Source of the DNA: Hawksworthiomyces lignivorus | Lineage: Eukaryota > Ascomycota > Sordariomycetes > Ophiostomatales > Ophiostomataceae | Assembly (NCBI GenBank): GCA_002917075.1 | Contig: NTMA01000013.1 | Span: forward strand, 248,001 to 312,000 | Direction: 5' to 3' | DNA length: 64,000 bases | Part shown: positions 35,340 to 46,919 of the stretch, piece by piece | How the letters are laid out: each line of letters begins with the position of its first letter | Numbering within the stretch: position 1 is the stretch's first letter | Position numbers and translations under genes: made by a program | Notes under the pieces: generated by a model | The model's input: only the letters and a program-made list of their open reading frames with translations | Databases searched by the model: none | What the model was told of the DNA's origin: nothing

Positions 35340-36310
35340 GAGGCTCTCTCGTTTGTACAATAGCCACATCACAGATGTGTTCTCCCTTTGGTTCTCGATT
35401 TTTTGATACCCGCATTTCTATTTTTCTCATGTTCTCCTGGTTGGATTGGAACTGCCTAAAAGGGTAATAGATATAGGATAGGAAAAGCCGGATAGGAGCT
35501 GGATAAGGTCGGAATAGGGCGTTTGAAGAACTTCTGTCAAGAGCATGTCAATTTCATGAATTGCCTGCTCTTTTTAAACATGGCGAATCCCGAATTCAGA
35601 ATTTTTGCTGTACGAGAGGATACAGACCCCTGCCACAGTGTAATTGAAACTCTGAAGCGCAAAAAGAGATTCAACGCGGATTAGACGAGGCACGCAAGCA
35701 GGAAGAAAGTCGTCAAGTAAAAAGAAAAGTGAAAACTAAGGTAAAATCACACTTTGAGTGTACATGTCATGTGGACCCAGAATCGCAAAGAAAAAACCAA
35801 ACAAAACTTATAAGCTCGGTGAGGAGAGGGCCCATTCCCATCCTCTCGCCTTTCCTTCTGCTACCGTTCCCGTCGTGGTTCCCAGGAGGGAAATCATGCT
35901 TCAATAATTAACAAAAGAAATCTTCGTAGGATGACCCGATTCACCACTCCAGATTGTCTCATTTAGGAGAGGTAAAAGAACGGAAATTAACAATCAACGT
36001 ATCTGAAATGGTTACTATTTTCCTTCTCTCCGACTCCGTAGCTTGCGGCTTTCTCAGGTGAGAGACAGCTTTTAAAGTATTTGCATATTTCACGTGTATG
36101 GTGTGTGCCTCTTTACTTCCCTCTTCATCTTCCTGCGAAGGGGTGTTGTTTGTATGGGTATTGCTCGCCGGTCAGTCTCCGTTCCTAAAGTTTGTCGAAC
36201 CCCCTTAAGCCAACTATGGCACCAGTAGGCGAATTAGAGAGGGGCAGGTGGCATATGTTCCTCGTTATATCCACAGTTCTTCTTCCCTCTCGCATCGTCC
36301 GCCATGCTGT
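35340..36310. other. Intergenic between convergent BDP1 and RAD23
   Basis: This is facing 3' flanks of mixed composition. It contains short chance ORFs only, and I find no supported feature. Confidence 0.6.
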
Positions 36311-38211
36311 CTACTGATTGCTTGGTGGGTCGTCTTCATCCGGCTGGTCGAAGAGGAAGTTTGCAGCGAGCTCTTCGTTCTTGTCACATGCAAAGTATGC
36401 CTGGATAGCTTGATCACGATCAAAACCCAAGCGGCAGAGCTAATGGCATGATTAGCTTCAGCAGTCTTTTTGTCGCCGTAGCAGAAATATACAGCTAGAC
36501 TCGATACTTACGCGTTCGATAGCATCCCGCTCTTCTTCCGTTACGGCAATCGCCTGAGCACCAGGAGGCAGTGGTGCATCATCGTCGTCACCATCTTCGC
36601 TCAGGAGGCTAAGGAACTGGTCAGGGTTCTGCGCAATTAGCTGTGCCAGTTGAGGATTACCAGCGCCCAGCTGCTGAAGGATAGGCTCCAGCATCTGGGG
36701 TTGTTGCTGGACGATTTGGCGCAATTGCTGGAACTGGGCATTGTGGCGCAAGAAATCGAGGTTCCCGAGTCCCTGTCCGCCACCAGCCCCACCAGCGGCG
36801 GCTGCTGCAGCTGCAGCTGCAGCGGCTGCTGACTGGCCACCCGCTGCGCCGCGGCTGCCACCACGGCCCTGCTGAGCAGCTAAGTCGAAAAGGTTTACAC
36901 CTTCGCCTTCATCACCTTCAATACCTGCGGCAGCAGCGGCGGCTATAGCGGCAGAGTTATCGGGATCCTGCTCCGGGGCAGCGGCAGCCGGTGCATGGCT
37001 TGCCGGCGCCTGTTGCTGCTGCAGATTTTCGGGGATGCCCTAAGAAGATTGTTAGAATTAGGAGTCTATGCTGATAGAAGCAAAGCGAATGTTATGTTGT
37101 CCTTACAGTCAATAGATACTCCACGGCGCGATCCGGGTTGTTGAACGCAGCGCGCATGGCAGCGTTGATTTGGCTGCGCTCGAAGCCCATTGCTTCCATA
37201 TTGGCCACCGCTTCTTGAAGCGCCGGGCCGACGGAAAATGAGTTAGGGTCGGTAAAGGAGGCAGCAGGGTCAGCGGCGGCACGAGCGGCCGGAGTAGGCG
37301 TAGCAGCTGCGGCAGGGGCGGCGGGTGGCGCGGCAACAGCAGCGGGAGCGGCGGGTGTGGCAGCCGGAGCGGGAGCGCGTGCGGGCGTGGAAGGCGCTGG
37401 TGAAGCAGATGCTTTAGCGGAGGCGGCGGCTGACGATGACTCGGCGGCAGGGGCTTTGGGCTACACAAGGAACGCGAAAAGGTTAGAATACTCGGAGACA
37501 GGCGAAGACCCAACCGGCCAAGCACCCTTCGATGAGAAAGATACACTACTAACCTTGTTCACGACGCAGACAACAAAGCCCTTCTCCTCGATCTTGTACG
37601 ACTCGACAGTCTCTTCATCCTTCAAAATCTTGCCTGTGTACCGAGGTCAGCCTGACATCGAACGCGCACGCACAATCGAGACCCTTGCTTTTAAGCCTAT
37701 ATCAAGGTGATAATGCGATATAGTAGACAGGGCAGGCAGGCAGGCAGGGCAAGACAAAGCCAGCAGCACACTTACCAGAGTAGATAAGTTTCTGCGTTTT
37801 TGGCTCCCACCCGCGCTCGTCGGAGATTTTTTGTTTGACTGCAGCGATCTGATAACCGGAAAGAATAGAAATGGCAAGTCAGTAAAAGCGAGACACATCG
37901 AGAAAAAAAAAATATGATGCAAAGGTACGATATTGCGACAGGCAATGCCAGGAGCTCAGTTTGGGACAGAGAGAGGTGGGGAGGCGGGGGCAAGCTTCAA
38001 GGAATTTTCCCATCTCAGGCTGACAGCAATCCAAAAAAAAATTCCAGGGCAGCCAGAGAGGAAAGGCAAAGGCAACGCACCGTCTCAGATGGATCGACCT
38101 CGATGACGAACTTCTGCTGCTTCAGGTCCTATCAAAATGGTGAGTAATGAGCACAGTCAAGAGCTGGAAAGCATCAAAACACGATTCTCGTACCTTGAAC
38201 GTCACCTTCAT
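36311..38211 (-). CDS. RAD23: RAD23, nucleotide excision repair and proteasome shuttle protein
   Basis: Seven exons on the minus strand (38211-38194, 38128-38081, 37848-37776, 37633-37554, 37460-37107, 37039-36512 and 36439-36311) give 409 aa; introns are 65-142 nt. The ubiquitin-like domain at about 1-75 docks on the proteasome. An Ala/Pro-rich linker follows, then UBA1 at about 153-193 ([11 protein letters not shown]), the XPC/Rad4-binding STI1-like domain at about 283-338, and UBA2 at about 357-399 ([20 protein letters not shown]). The last residues after UBA2 are acidic. Rad23 stabilises Rad4 for damage recognition and delivers ubiquitinated proteins to the proteasome. A poly-Ala run of about 13 sits before the XPC-binding domain. 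The gene is complete, and the first exon is only 18 nt. Confidence 0.95.
37731..37748. repeat. (GGCA)4 microsatellite in RAD23 intron 3
   Basis: Four and a half GGCA units lie inside the longest RAD23 intron (37775-37634). It is a potential length-polymorphic marker. No functional claim is made. Confidence 0.7.
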
Positions 38212-39509
38212 GGTGGGCGGCTAGGTAGAGAGGTGTCGGAAATAGGTTGGATAGGTGCGCGGCTGATGCGATAGAAAGCAAAAAAGTCAAGACGCCAGTG
38301 GAAGGGCCGGGAGAAGCTTCAAATGAAGAAGAAACAGGAGCAGTCTATGTTTCGTCCTCGTTGCTACCGCTGTTGGGTATTATGAAGGTATCAGAGGTGA
38401 ATGAATGGAAAAAGCGAAGGGGAGTGCGAAGAAGAGGCAGGAGAAAAGAGGAGTAACTATCCGTAATGCGGATGGTTTTGCTGAGCCTCGAACTAGACAA
38501 TAAACAGTGTCAACTGCCTATGTAATATGTGCTTTGCTGCTTACAATGGGGAGGCGAAGGGAAGTGGCAACAGAGAAGGGCGGCGGAGGGGAAGAAGGGT
38601 AGCCTAGAACGCCAGATGGTTGGCTGGCTGAAGAAACCACTCGTTCGCACTTGCCTGGCAGTGTGGGTTTTTTGTGTAATACAGGTATTTCGTATCTTGC
38701 AATTTTCAATGGCGTAACAGCTGTAGCTGCCTGCCCACGCGGCCGCGTGGGACGAGGTGGCGCCCCTCCAAACAATGAGAAAGTGAAATGAGCGGCACTC
38801 GTATGTACATAGACAGATCAGACCCCGCCCATGCCTTACTGGCCACTGACATAACGGTTATGTTTGCGCCGCCCATTCCCCAAATACTTTATTAGCAGTA
38901 CGGATGAGCAACAGTCGACATCGTCATTTGTACAATGCCATGTCGCCTAAATTTTGCATCTGTATATCTCCACTTGATAGATTTTCTCATTCGCAATTAT
39001 CATTGGTGATCGTCAATCTAGAACCAGTCAACGCCAAAATATTTTCATATGTTGAGATTGGTTTTTTAATACTAAAGAAAAAAATACAGCTCTCTGCCTG
39101 AGCCTGGTGTTGTAGTTATAAAACGCCTCGCTAGAAAGTAGGAAGCCATCCAGTACCTCCCCCGTTATAAAAAAAAATTAATGAGAAATATATAAGGAAA
39201 GTGGTATCTCCAAAGGCAAATGTAAGAACAAAAAAAAAAGGAAAGCTTCTGGAAACCAAAAAGCAAACTCCCTATTCCCCACCATAACAAAAAGTTTCAG
39301 CAAATATAGAAAAAGAGAGTCAAAGATAAAAAATGATCGTTCACAATCGTGCCCCGTTTTGCACATTCATTCTGCAAAAAATTTCATGTCGTATCGTTGT
39401 GTCGTTGTGTTTCGTTCTGCGGACTGGTCGCACCCAGCTGTTATCGACTGTTACCAGAAACCTCTTCCCGAAACTGTGCAAGTCGGGAAAGTAGAGGAAG
39501 TCGAATAGC
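38212..39509 (-). other. RAD23 promoter and 3' flank of the four-TM gene
   Basis: No gene is supported. An 18-bp perfect palindrome lies at 38734-38751, about 520 bp upstream of RAD23. The half nearer the four-TM gene (38880-39340) is AT-rich and looks like 3' UTR and terminator. Confidence 0.55.
38734..38751. promoter_or_regulatory. 18-bp perfect palindrome CCCACGCGGCCGCGTGGG
   Basis: A perfect 9+9 bp palindrome with a NotI core lies 523 bp upstream of the RAD23 start. Dimeric transcription factors bind such symmetric GC-rich sites. No specific factor is claimed. Confidence 0.4.
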
Positions 39510-41288
39510 TCATGGCGCGCCGTCCTGGACGCGCACCTTTCGGCTCTGATATCCTGACAGACTTGTCCGTGCCCCTGCACTAAGAATCCATTCTGGTATT
39601 GGTGGTGTCATCTTCCGCTCTCCATTGCTGTCCGCTCGCGATCTGCGTTCTGCATCCTCCTCCTCCTCGTTGTGGAGCCGATCATGATTATTAGACAGCT
39701 CTTCTGCTTCGTCTTCCTGCAACGTACCATCGTTGCCGCTGCCAGAACCGTGTCCAGTGCGTGGTCGCTCCACAACTGCTGCTCCTCGCCGAATCCCGAA
39801 ATCATCAAAGCTTCCCTGTCGGCTTAGCGGACTCGGCACCGCCGGAAGACTGCCGCTGCGCATTCGATTAAGCGTACGCAAGCTTTGCGCATCTGTAGCC
39901 AGAACCTGGCCACCATTCGGTGCCGCCGTCACCATAGTACCGGCGCTGCTAACTGCCGGTGGTGGCGTTGGCGAGTCGGATCGGAAGAGCGGATGGATGT
40001 GTGCTTCGCCTGGTGGTGGAGATTGAGAGTGGGACTGCGATCGCATGCGCGTCCCGCTGGCTGAGCGCATGGATGTCGCAGGGCTATAGCTGCGGCTTCG
40101 CCTCTGACGGGATCGCGGAGGCTCGAGATCAAGTGGTGTCCCAGGGCTTGGGCTGCGGCTAGTTGTCGGACTAGCAGGAATTGTCTCAAGAAATCGGCTA
40201 GCGACTCCAGACGGTGACCCCGAGCTTTCCAGAACAGTTTGTCGACTCTGTGGATCGACGGCAGACGTGTCCCAAGAGTCAAAATCCTCTATGCTAGGGC
40301 GCATCTCCCGCTCACGTGCCGTGTAGGTGCTGGCGGGCGAGGAAGACGAAGCGGCCAGCGAAGCCGGTCTCCATGATGATGATCGCTGGCTGCTAGCTCC
40401 GCTAGCTCCGCCGCTAGCATTGCTATTACCCGCACTGGGTGAAATGAGACGAGTCTTGGATGTTATAGGTCGGATGACATGGGATAACGAAGACCGGATT
40501 GAGCTCATTGTGTCGGTAGCAGACCGCCCGCCACTCGACCCCGGCGGCGTACGCAGTTGACCATCTGCCGTTGTAGATACGCTGTTTCCACGAGACACTC
40601 TTGTCAATGTTTTCTTTGCATTGCGGTCGTTTACAGGACTGCTGGTCTGGCTGTATGGGATGGACTTGACGCGAGTGGAAGAAACTGGGGACCGGTTGCT
40701 CCCGTTACTGCTATTGCTTCCGTTGCTATTTGATCTGCCATTGAGGCCGGCGCCGGTGCGGCCATTCTCCAAAGACGAAGCTTCGCTTGTGTGGCCGTCG
40801 TCGGCTGCTGATGACCGGGTCGCAATCAAGTGAATAACCAAAAACAGGAGTTGGGCAACGTAGCAAACACCTAGGGTGACAGAGGCGCCAACTAGGAATG
40901 GAATAACACCAGAACCGAAAATTGCATTGGGAAGACTGTTTGCTGCCTTTCCGAGACTGGTAAGAGCAGCCACGGATACGGCAGCGGCGGCAGTACAGAG
41001 CAAAATAGTCAATCCAAACTGAAGACCATGCCTTGAGCTGCGCTGCGACGTTTTTTCTGCGGCCGGTGATGGTGCTCTCCTCCTCCGTAGGTAGTAGAAA
41101 AGATGTGAAGATAATGCAAGAAATACTAGGCCCTCTAGGGCGGAGGAGACAATGGCAACGGTGCACGTGGAGGGCTGTGCTGATCTGTTTAACTCTCGAG
41201 CAAGAATGGCTTGAACTGCTAGCAGAGCCGCCGTCGTAAATATAGCAAGGCCTCCCAACACAGTTGGGATACCCGCAGGAACAACCAT
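39510..41288 (-). CDS. Four-TM membrane protein with long Ser-rich cytosolic tail (uncharacterised)
   Basis: An intronless 592-aa protein. Four hydrophobic helices lie at about 8-30, 43-66, 89-110 and 128-156. The loop at 67-88 is very basic (RRRR). The remaining 430 residues are hydrophilic, rich in Ser, Pro, Arg and Asn, with many possible phosphorylation sites (SPSP, RSRSYS), and are predicted to be disordered. I recognise no named family. MARVEL-like and small fungal four-TM scaffolds share the general shape. Positive-inside bias puts both ends in the cytosol. A plasma-membrane or septal signalling role would be a guess. The start is the first ATG of the frame. Confidence 0.75.
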   Translation of the reverse strand: MVVPAGIPTVLGGLAIFTTAALLAVQAILARELNRSAQPSTCTVAIVSSALEGLVFLALSSHLFYYLRRRRAPSPAAEKTSQRSSRHGLQFGLTILLCTAAAAVSVAALTSLGKAANSLPNAIFGSGVIPFLVGASVTLGVCYVAQLLFLVIHLIATRSSAADDGHTSEASSLENGRTGAGLNGRSNSNGSNSSNGSNRSPVSSTRVKSIPYSQTSSPVNDRNAKKTLTRVSRGNSVSTTADGQLRTPPGSSGGRSATDTMSSIRSSLSHVIRPITSKTRLISPSAGNSNASGGASGASSQRSSSWRPASLAASSSSPASTYTAREREMRPSIEDFDSWDTSAVDPQSRQTVLESSGSPSGVASRFLETIPASPTTSRSPSPGTPLDLEPPRSRQRRSRSYSPATSMRSASGTRMRSQSHSQSPPPGEAHIHPLFRSDSPTPPPAVSSAGTMVTAAPNGGQVLATDAQSLRTLNRMRSGSLPAVPSPLSRQGSFDDFGIRRGAAVVERPRTGHGSGSGNDGTLQEDEAEELSNNHDRLHNEEEEDAERRSRADSNGERKMTPPIPEWILSAGARTSLSGYQSRKVRVQDGAP

Positions 41289-44200
41289 GTTTTATGTGTC
41301 TAGGAATTGGCAGAGGGTGGAATAGAGATGCTGCCAACCCAGCTGACAGCTCCTAGAAGAGGCCAAAAAAATAAGGCCAGAGGAAAATGGAAGCTAGATT
41401 GAAAGATGCCAGTGAAGGAGGCGCTGCCAGAGTCCAATGAGCCGATGCTTTGTCTGGAGAACTAGTCTCGACAGGACGGTATAAGCATATAGATTGAAAA
41501 AGAAAACCCCTCAATAACAAGGACAAACTCTCTTAGTTCAGTGACGACAGCAATGGGCTCGTCGAGTAATGATCTTTCTCTTTTGATGATGAAAGAATGA
41601 GCTTATCAAGAAACCGGGTACGAACCCGGAACTGAAAAGGAAAGGAAGTGCAAGTGGGACTGGTGGAAAAAGAGACCGAAACGGTAGAATAGGCTTCAGG
41701 CGGGAAAAGGAAAACAAGTTCCACCTGGCCGCATCTATTGAACGATGTTAACTCCAGCTCTGGCTCGATCAAGCCCTCCTTGCTTCGTTCTCGATTATAT
41801 TTTTCAAGCTTACTGCCCCAGAAGACTAGGCCAAAGGTAAGCCCAGGTGCGTAACGGTTTGTCACTGTCGTTGGATTTTGAAGTGGGCGTTTGAGAAAAG
41901 AGATACTCGCGTGTTCCGTTTGCTCGTGTTGGTCAGATGTTAGAACGAGAATATGAGCCTGTCTTGTAGATCCAATATGGGTGAGACGCGGTTCGCCAGC
42001 CCGTGTTGGTCGTGAAGAGATGCCGTGTAGAAAGAAAAAAAGAAAGGAAAAAGAACAAACAGAGAAGACAAAAGCCTGACTTCCCTGTCCTTCTTGGCCT
42101 TTGGCTCCTCTGAGTTTCGCTCTTTTAATATATCGAGAGGTAGCGGGAACCCGGAAAAGATGGCAAACAAACAAGCAAAAACGTGGTTAAAAAGAGAGGG
42201 GATGGGATCTTCCCGCCGTAAGGAGACGCGGAACAGGCCACAAGAGAAAACGTGAAATAAAAAGACGAAGACCAAAGGGAAAAGAGAGAGGTCGCAAGGT
42301 TGATTCCAGTAGGAGAAGGTTAATCTGCAAAAAGAAAGAAGACAACTAAAGCAGCATGTGCCGCAATTTGGTGTGATATGGAATTGAAGTATTTTTCGGT
42401 AACAGCGATTGATGGCATCGAGAAAAAAAAAGAATGGTATGCTTGGACAGATTTAACCCCTTAAGCTTCTCAGTTGAAAGACAGGCGAACTGAGACGAAG
42501 AGATAAAGCCATGTATCTTACAAAGAAGGGACAAGGACGTGATTGTTGAGATCGGTCAAAGGCCAAAGATAAGAGTGAAAAGAGTGTGTGATCACAGGTT
42601 AGATGTGAACAGAGAAAGGTGACAAGAGAGGAGGAAAGTACAGAAGATTGTCAAGCACGCATAAAATGGAGAGAGATGTGTATTATTATTATGGAGTTTT
42701 CTCTGTATCTTACTTCATCGGATCGCAAGCCTATAACAGAATGCCCATGCTAGAGCAAGAAACGCGTCTTTTTGCGTTTTGCTGGGATACAATGCGGTTC
42801 TTTTTTTCATTTTTGCGGCTGTTTGTTTCTGGATCTGGGCGTGGGAGAGAAAGTGGGAGTGGAGCCGATGAAGCGTACTGTAACTTTGTACTGGCAAGTA
42901 TCTTGCAACGGCTGGCACGACCGGGGTAAGAAGCAGCATGGAAAGCAAGGGTAATGAAGGTGGGTGGGCGGTGTGATCAGACCTTGTTTTTTTTTTTTTT
43001 TCTTTTCTGATATACATACATATTCTCTTTACTAGGATCAGGTTGTAGGAAGCCTCGGACGAAGGAGAATGTACGTACTTGTGATACTAGCCATCATCTT
43101 ACGAGCCGCTGCATTCCCACAAACTCTGCCCAACAAAGAGATTGAGCCGCAGTGCTTTTCGAGTCTCGTTCTTGGCTTTCTCCCATTTCCCCGATCTATT
43201 TGCAGTGCTCCGACGCGTATTTAGCTGTCTCACATTGGAATGCAAGATAGACAGATGTTGCTTTTTTTTTTCAGTTATCTAGGTTCTTCTCGTTGTCAAT
43301 CTAGCCCGACCATGCGTCTCAATTATTAGAGTGCTCTTCAGATAACGCTGCGCACATAAAAAAAGGAATCTATAGGACAACAGGCGAGAATGGAAGACCG
43401 CCAATTAATCTCTAGGGGCGGGCATCATGTTGAAACATGTCGTTCCGTTTGCTTACCAGATTTCTAAGAAGTCAGTTATCGCAAGCTGATGGGACCAAGG
43501 CGACGCAAAACAACACAAGGTCCGTGGCCAGACGGCCCTTTTCGTCTTTGTTTGCTGCTCACCTGCTCCACGCTCCATCTAGATTCAGCTATACTTGTGC
43601 AATTTTTGTCCACTTGTCTAGCCATCTCCAATCCCAAAACGTCGAGATCCAGAGCTACTCAAGTGGAGGCATGAGTGGCGTACGAAGCACACATACATAC
43701 AGAGAGAGACACTGGGGGGAGAGAGGTGATCTCCGAAAGCAGCAACCGGGGTCAGTTAGCTTTGCCATACTAAACCATGAATATCCACCCACTAATACAA
43801 CGTCGCGTCATATCTGCCATCTTAATCCACAGTTCGAGGACCATCCGGCAGACAGGACGAGTTAGGCCTCCAAAGCCCGGCTAGAGGATCTGCGAAGCCG
43901 ACAAAGCGATCTAATTCCCTTGTCTCTACTCCATATGGAGTGTTTTCTTGCTTTTTCTGCTGCGCCCAGTCAAACTATAATCTTCTTGACAAGAAGCAGT
44001 TTGCACGAAAGTACATTCTATGGCCACATACACCATTCCTCCGTTTACGAGACTCTATAATTTTTTTTATTTTCCATAGGATGGCTATTTGCATGATCCG
44101 AAAGATCATGATAGTAAGGAAGTGAAAAAGAACACCGGATACCAAGATCGCGGACATGATTGTGTATTGGTGGGAGGTTCACAAATGGACACAGACGCGT

Positions 44201-44821
44201 AGCATGATATGCTAGTCCAAATGAGGAAATATATAAACAAAAAGGTCACCAAAACGCGCTCATGACGCGTCCGACCCCTCCAACTCCAGGAAAACGAAAA
44301 GACCAAAAAAGATAAAAAGAAAATCAACAGAAGAAAAAAAGAGGGAATTGTTTTCAACGCTCAGTCCTTGCGCTGCATGACGCTGAACCATGGTATACGG
44401 GCTGTTGGCTCCAGAGGCGGTTGTGCTTGTGTGCATCAGGTGCTGTATCCTGTCTTCGCTTTTCCTTTTTTTTGTCTGCTAAAAAACGTTTGGACATCGT
44501 CTGTGCAAGCTTCTGTTTTCGGTTTCATTTGTTTACTTTTGACAGTATCGTTTTGTTTTGTTTTGATTCCGAAGTAGCTCATATCCGGTCTAAGCCGGAT
44601 TTCCTTGTTTGCCTCTACTCATACTCGTATGTACAAGCCTCTCGCCTCTTGCGAGTTCATTCAGGTATTAGTGCCTCTTGAGAATTCCACGCCGTCGGCC
44701 TAGAGGGCCTCTCTCTTTGCCACTGGTTCAACTTGTGCTGTACTAAAATTGTGTAAGGATATAAATGCATGTATGACGATAGCTCAGCTTCTTTTGTCAG
44801 ATCGAATCGTCATTCTCGGCA

Positions 44822-44843
44822 GTACATGTACTCGTACGAGTAC
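44822..44843. repeat. Overlapping palindromes GTACATGTAC and GTACTCGTACGAGTAC
   Basis: A 10-bp perfect palindrome (44822-44831) shares four bases with a 16-bp perfect palindrome (44828-44843). AGTACATGTACC-like sequence recurs near 45059. The function is unknown. Confidence 0.6.
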
Positions 44844-44999
44844 CAGGCGAAGGACAGTAGGCAGATCCTGGTCTGTTTTCGCCATCACATTAGGACTGGT
44901 ACAAGTACTACGAATAGTTTGTGCTACTGCGAATCTCGTGCAGGATAGCCATCTTGAGCCACAAGTGCGCTCCACTCCTTTAGCTTGACAGGCTTAACA

Positions 45000-45033
45000 C
45001 CAGCACGAGTGTACATATGCTTACTCGTGCTGG
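45000..45033. repeat. 11-bp perfect inverted repeat with 12-nt loop
   Basis: The arms are CCAGCACGAGT (45000-45010) and ACTCGTGCTGG (45023-45033), with a 12-nt AT-rich loop. It could be a hairpin RNA, a paired binding site or the remnant end of a small element. Confidence 0.6.
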
Positions 45034-45947
45034 ATCGAGTAGCATGATGGGGCAAAGAAGTACATGTACCGATCTTCCCAGGATACCGGAGCCCTCTGAA
45101 GACGTGGAAATATGTATGTGGAAAAGTGGGCCGTCTTCCCTCCAAGGCGAAATGAAGCCAGGGTGAGGAGGAGACGCCTCCAGCGGTAGTGCAGGAAAAG
45201 CGGGCGTCGACACAAAAGAAAATTCTAATATTATTTTTAAACAACTTTCCTTTTTGAGATGTAAGTCTCAAGACTGCTCTTGAGGTTTGATAGCTCTTTT
45301 CTTTAAGCCATATTTTATTTAATATGAGCGTAGTAACACTCCGAAACAAAAACGTCCAACCGCGAAAGTGCTTGGCCTCCCAATTTGGGGGCGGAACCAA
45401 TTGCTGAAGATAGAGTCAGACTGATCTTGACAATTGTAGTCCAAAGGGCACCGAGGACCATGATTTGCGACATCTTTATAATAAATAAGTATTTTCTTTG
45501 CTATTGTTGGCTGCTCCGCACAAAATTTTATTTGGATATCTTCTTGCGGGGCGTATTCGCAGCCGGATTCGCTCTTCCCGCCCCCGTCTGGTCCTGCTGC
45601 AATTTCCTGACTGCCGCCAAATGAAACGACGCCTTTTTCTTACATGCGCCGCGCCGTAATACGAGCACTATTATTGACGCGCTCGTATACTTGCCTATAC
45701 ATATGCGAATAAAATCCTACACTGGATAGTAGAGTGCATACTGAAACCGACTGTGCACATCTTCAACTTCCCTTGCCCTTGTCTAGCCCTAGCATTTAAA
45801 AAGCGCTCAAGCACTTAGCAAGTAGCTGGCACCGCAATCCCCCGCCGGCGGGTCTGCGCAATTCTTTTAGGAACACAAAAGAGAGCAGAGTAAAATCTAA
45901 GGACAGACTCACTAGGTTGTCAGGGCAGAGAGGCCTTGTCGACCGGA

Positions 45948-45974
45948 CCACCTGCCCAGTTGAGCTACCCCGCC
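45948..45974 (-). other. tRNA-like 5' fragment with a Pol III A-box (probable relic)
   Basis: Read on the minus strand, GGCGGGGTAGCTCAACTGGG resembles the acceptor arm and D-arm of a nuclear tRNA, with the A-box TAGCTCAACTGG at 45967-45956. The D-stem is not closed, and no matching T-arm, B-box or acceptor 3' strand lies at a tRNA-like distance. It is not an intact tRNA gene. Confidence 0.3.
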
Positions 45975-46919
45975 GAATAAAAGACGACTGCAAAGACGCG
46001 ATTGGTAGCTGTCGACGCGCTGAGGAGAAAGTCGTGTTATGTAGTAAGATCATGGACAGTGCCGTGGTGCCTAAGCCTTATCTTCCAAGATATTGAAGTT
46101 AAGCCTGACATCGAAGTTGAATGTCTCTGGAGTCTATAGTGTTTCGCCGCTGATGACTCAAGCTTGGCCACAATAAACCGGAAGATATAGCAACGGCTAT
46201 GAAATATGAAGTGTCTTCTTCGAGGTAGATTGCAACCTACATGTGTCCTCTATGTATAAAGGAGAATGCGCCAGAGGATGCGTAAACGTGTAACAACATC
46301 TCGAGCAGCAATGAAGTGAGATAGAAAGAAGTTAGACTGTGCATCTCTTTTAGCAGGACGATTGTTCTGCCCTTCACGAAATGATGCGTCACCAAAAGCC
46401 AACGGCCAAGAAATAAATGTTTGCCTCATTGCCTAATTTCAAGAGAAATCTTCCATTTGACATATTGATCATGAGGTTGAAATATGTATTGATTACCACG
46501 AGGCTTCGTCTAAACGGTCACACAAAGAGAGTTGTTTGGGTCAAAATTTCAGTTTAATATGCATTTATATTTTTCTAAGATCGATCACATCCCGCTTTCT
46601 TTGTCCCTCCCTCTACCATATTAGGCATAATTCTCATATGTCCTACGACAGTAGCCATTAAAGGAATAATAAATTTCGACCGCTTCAATATGGCTATTTT
46701 ACTTACTTCCTTCTAGTGGTCTTGTCTTTCATAATAACCACGTCCTATCGGGAACCGCCCTTTGGGGAGACCCTGTGTCTGTTAACAGGACCACCTCCAG
46801 TTTCTTGAAAATATGTTTGCCTGGCACATCTGCACAAAATATGCATAGAACAACGCCCTAATGAGGAAATTTCAACCGAAAGAGCTCATGAGCCAGAGTA
46901 CTGAGAACAAGCTGGAAAC

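Larger units (their letters stand above)
41289..46919. other. 5.6-kb gap upstream of the four-TM gene and the GH35 gene
   Basis: No recognisable protein gene is present. From 41290 to 42600 the minus strand is CT-rich, as in a leader of the four-TM gene; a 213-codon frame there is low complexity. Palindromes and an 11-bp inverted repeat cluster at 44822-45033. A tRNA-like 5' fragment lies at 45948-45974. Sequence from 46050 to 46900 is AT-richer and appears to be the beta-galactosidase promoter. No transposon ORF or long terminal repeat was seen. Confidence 0.5.

Noticed and set aside
41600..41640. Possible tRNA T-arm (CCGGGTTCGTACCCGG on the minus strand)
   Set aside because: It is a T-arm-like hairpin, but no anticodon arm, D-arm or acceptor stem lies at the required distance on either side.
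41533..42174. 213-codon minus-strand frame upstream of the four-TM gene
   Set aside because: Low-complexity Phe/Ser stretches and no family resemblance. It lies in the likely leader of the downstream gene.
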